From Phyllobacterium myrsinacearum (lineage in GTDB: Bacteria > Pseudomonadota > Alphaproteobacteria > Rhizobiales > Rhizobiaceae): a DNA stretch of 64,000 nucleotides. The notes under the pieces were generated by a model. The model was not told where the DNA came from. It did no database searches and saw only the letters and a list, made by a program, of their open reading frames with translations. Positions 63,387-64,000 of this stretch are shown piece by piece (within the stretch, counting starts at the first letter, position 1; each line of letters begins with the position of its first letter). The translations under genes and the position numbers were made by a program. The DNA lies in assembly GCF_014138285.1 (NCBI RefSeq), contig NZ_JACGXN010000002.1, positions 186,001-250,000 on the forward strand. Direction: 5' to 3'.

Positions 63387-64000
63387 TCAGGCGGCCTGAT
63401 CGGCCAAAGCAGTCTGCACGGCTTCATAAGCGCGGCGGATAACGCCGCTGTCCGCATCGGGTTTATTGGCCTCGGTCGAGAGTATCTGACGCCAGCGACG
63501 GGCACCGGCGGCGCCATGGAACATACCGACCATATGGCGTGCCACATGCGACACGCGCCCTCCCTGACGGATATGCTCATCCGCGTAGGCACACATATGG
63601 TCGATGATCGCATCAACCGATGCTGCGGGATGCGCGTCGCCGTATATCGCCGCGTCCACGTCGAGGAGCATCGTCGGGTTATTGTAAGCCGCGCGGCCGA
63701 CCATCACCCCGTCCACATGATTCAAATGATGAAATGCTTCATCAAGCGTCTGAATACCACCATTGATCCCAATGAATTGACTCGGGTTTTGCCGTTTGAG
63801 CCTGTAAACACGATCATAATCCAGCGGGGGAATATCCCGATTTTCCTTCGGTGAAAGCCCTTTGAGCCAGGCCTTGCGGGCATGCACCCACAGGGCATCG
63901 GCACCGGCCGCAAACACGCCACCGGCAAGATCATCGAGCGCCTGCTCCACATCCTGGTCATCAACACCGATACGGCATTTCACTGTTACGGGAATGGACA
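63387..64000 (-). CDS. dusA: tRNA-dihydrouridine synthase A, 5' end outside window
   Basis: This is the C-terminal 204 codons of a tRNA-dihydrouridine synthase A, the flavin enzyme that reduces specific uridines in the D-loop of tRNA. Seen here are VTVKCRIGVDDQ near the left of the fragment, the WVHARKAWLKGLSPKENR motif typical of DusA, INGGIQTLDEA with the phosphate-binding glycines, and DGVMVGRAAYNNP. The frame is open to the last base of the window, so the N-terminal half with the catalytic cysteine is missing only because of the window edge. It converges with the protease gene. Confidence 0.93.
   Translation of the reverse strand, partial: SIPVTVKCRIGVDDQDVEQALDDLAGGVFAAGADALWVHARKAWLKGLSPKENRDIPPLDYDRVYRLKRQNPSQFIGINGGIQTLDEAFHHLNHVDGVMVGRAAYNNPTMLLDVDAAIYGDAHPAASVDAIIDHMCAYADEHIRQGGRVSHVARHMVGMFHGAAGARRWRQILSTEANKPDADSGVIRRAYEAVQTALADQAA

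Overview
The window reads as a chromosomal segment of an alphaproteobacterium of the order Hyphomicrobiales (Rhizobiales), most likely near Brucella/Ochrobactrum or Phyllobacterium. This rests on recognised family composition: a giant growth-pole-ring-like protein, BA14K and DUF2865 proteins, a PlcP/Agt-like lipid-remodelling pair, a class II DAHP synthase, a malic enzyme-phosphotransacetylase fusion, and a PleC/DivJ-type kinase. No rRNA, tRNA, CRISPR, transposase, integrase or phage gene was seen. Coding density is high and most genes are housekeeping.

Layout. 1-4.05 kb: folate genes folP-folK (folK runs off the left edge), a secreted DUF922 zinc-peptidase-like protein, a ferredoxin reductase with its [2Fe-2S] ferredoxin, and a small Hpt-like protein. 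4.36-9.6 kb: one giant membrane-anchored repeat protein. 9.6-9.9 kb: a mosaic palindromic repeat. 9.9-14 kb: ftrA and a divergent rhodanese, then an Mla/MCE lipid-transport cluster with no permease gene beside it. 14-20.9 kb: dipeptide epimerase, an MFS carrier, a plcP-agt pair behind a possible Pho box, and maeB. 21-29.7 kb: DUF2865, gltX, an ABC exporter, a 560-base non-coding stretch with an orphan terminator, nadE, dgkA, GFA and nhaA. 29.8-37.3 kb: aroG, a hydrolase, gor with a gamma-glutamylcyclotransferase-like gene, DUF2059, rpiA, gph and BA14K. 37.6-41.6 kb: a four-gene Anbu/ATP-grasp/alpha-E/transglutaminase operon. 41.6-42.4 kb: an interspersed palindromic repeat, a strongly folded RNA candidate and a small membrane protein. 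42.5-45.3 kb: two divergent L,D-transpeptidases. 45.3-48 kb: DUF971 and moaA-mobA-mobB. 48.2-51.4 kb: an amino-acid ABC importer without its ATPase, and a GST. 51.4-57.3 kb: penicillin-acylase-like protein, a beta-hydroxyacid dehydrogenase, an Lrp regulator, a UDG-like protein, a GST and a nuclease. 57.4-64 kb: a histidine kinase, DoxX, a small membrane protein, marR, cobT/cobS, DUF1289, an aspartic protease and dusA (runs off the right edge).

Themes. Envelope growth links the giant GPR-like protein with the two L,D-transpeptidases, since polar growth in this order uses L,D-cross-linked peptidoglycan. Lipid turnover links PlcP, Agt, DgkA and the Mla parts. The least understood items are the Anbu operon, the folded RNA near 41.9 kb, the possible small RNA ending at 25.57 kb, and the 29-residue repeat architecture of the giant protein. 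All calls come from reading the sequence; no database search was run.
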